Made by a program: the position numbers and the translations under genes. Below the pieces are notes generated by a model that worked only from the letters and a program-made list of their open reading frames with translations, searched no databases and was not told the DNA's origin. Shown one piece after another: positions 14,012-14,182 of a stretch of 14,182 nt of DNA. Within the stretch, counting starts at the first letter, position 1. Every line of letters begins with the position of its first letter. This DNA is from Bacillota bacterium (lineage in GTDB: Bacteria; Bacillota; UBA4882; UBA8346). The DNA is taken from positions 1 to 14,182 of the forward strand of contig JAEZKW010000019.1 of NCBI GenBank assembly GCA_023415375.1. Reading direction: 5' to 3'.

Positions 14012-14182
14012 TGAATTTTACCTTATCTATTGATGAGGAGAAAGCACGGTTTGATCGGCTTTCATCAAAGTTAAAATAAAAAAGAAACCTATACGGCCAA
14101 AATAATAGCTGGAGGTCTCCTTCGTTACTTAAAGCTATCCCGGTGGCCTCCTTCTCGTTGAGTTTTGGCACAATACACCTTA
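14012..14182. other. Terminal non-coding stretch
   Basis: No gene is supported. Weak interleaved complementary segments are seen: ATAGCT (14105-14110) with AGCTAT (14133-14138), and GGAGG (14111-14115) with CCTCC (14147-14151). A short plus-strand frame (about 13948-14079, ending IDEEKARFDRLSSKLK) has no start codon or binding site, and the minus-strand frame 13944-14171 is built mostly from the palindrome. The feature to which this belongs may continue past the window. Confidence 0.3.

Noticed and set aside
13944..14171. 75-codon minus-strand frame at the window end
   Set aside because: Its C-terminal third is a translation of the palindromic element and no start signal was found.
1..14182. 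CRISPR array, rRNA or tRNA genes, defence island
   Set aside because: No regularly spaced repeats, no rRNA or tRNA signatures and no defence-type gene families were seen on either strand.

Overview
The window looks like chromosomal DNA of an AT-leaning, endospore-forming member of the Bacillota (Firmicutes). It carries a yunB-type sporulation gene, strong AGGAGG-type ribosome binding sites, class A PBP, LuxS and mixed-substrate PFK genes of Bacillota type, and sigma-A-like promoters. An ADP-heptose-type nucleotidyltransferase (RfaE2) in a spore former suggests a lineage that makes heptose glycans (diderm Bacillota or an S-layer glycosylator). The species cannot be named from the sequence.

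Layout. Positions 1-1800 are accessory DNA: the 3' end of a group II intron (domains V and VI visible) followed by its short 3' exon, a hairpin-rich gap with a perfect 11-bp stem, a 101-aa hypothetical gene, a KilA-N-domain gene broken by two frameshifts (one a clean 8-bp tandem duplication), and a 133-bp fold-back element ending in 21-bp inverted repeats. From about 1840 the DNA becomes ordinary chromosome: a class A penicillin-binding protein (-), then divergently yunB (+), an HD-domain phosphohydrolase (+), an M20 metallopeptidase (+), rfaE2 (+, with its own strong promoter), a 6-phosphofructokinase (-), and divergently a class I aminotransferase (+) ending in a good terminator. Next comes a 438-bp gap holding a twin-hairpin repeat and a possible insertion-sequence remnant, then luxS and mtnN (-, translationally coupled), then a HAD phosphatase and a Nudix hydrolase (+, two-gene operon). 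The last 360 bp are non-coding and structured, with a large branched palindrome.

How the genes work together. mtnN and luxS encode two consecutive steps of S-adenosylhomocysteine recycling and autoinducer-2 precursor formation. The PBP and YunB act in cell-wall synthesis and spore formation. The HAD and Nudix proteins form a small phosphate-hydrolysis (housecleaning) pair. PFK is central glycolysis. No defence island, CRISPR array or large new gene system is visible. The unusual content is small and structural: palindromic or hairpin elements of several kinds, including a GC-rich 48-bp in-frame insert (two 24-bp units) inside the HAD gene, and branched palindromes at 10737-10770 and 13922-14011 that share an architecture. 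Several gene starts are revised from the longest open frame on ribosome-binding-site evidence (PBP, M20 peptidase, RfaE2, aminotransferase, LuxS).
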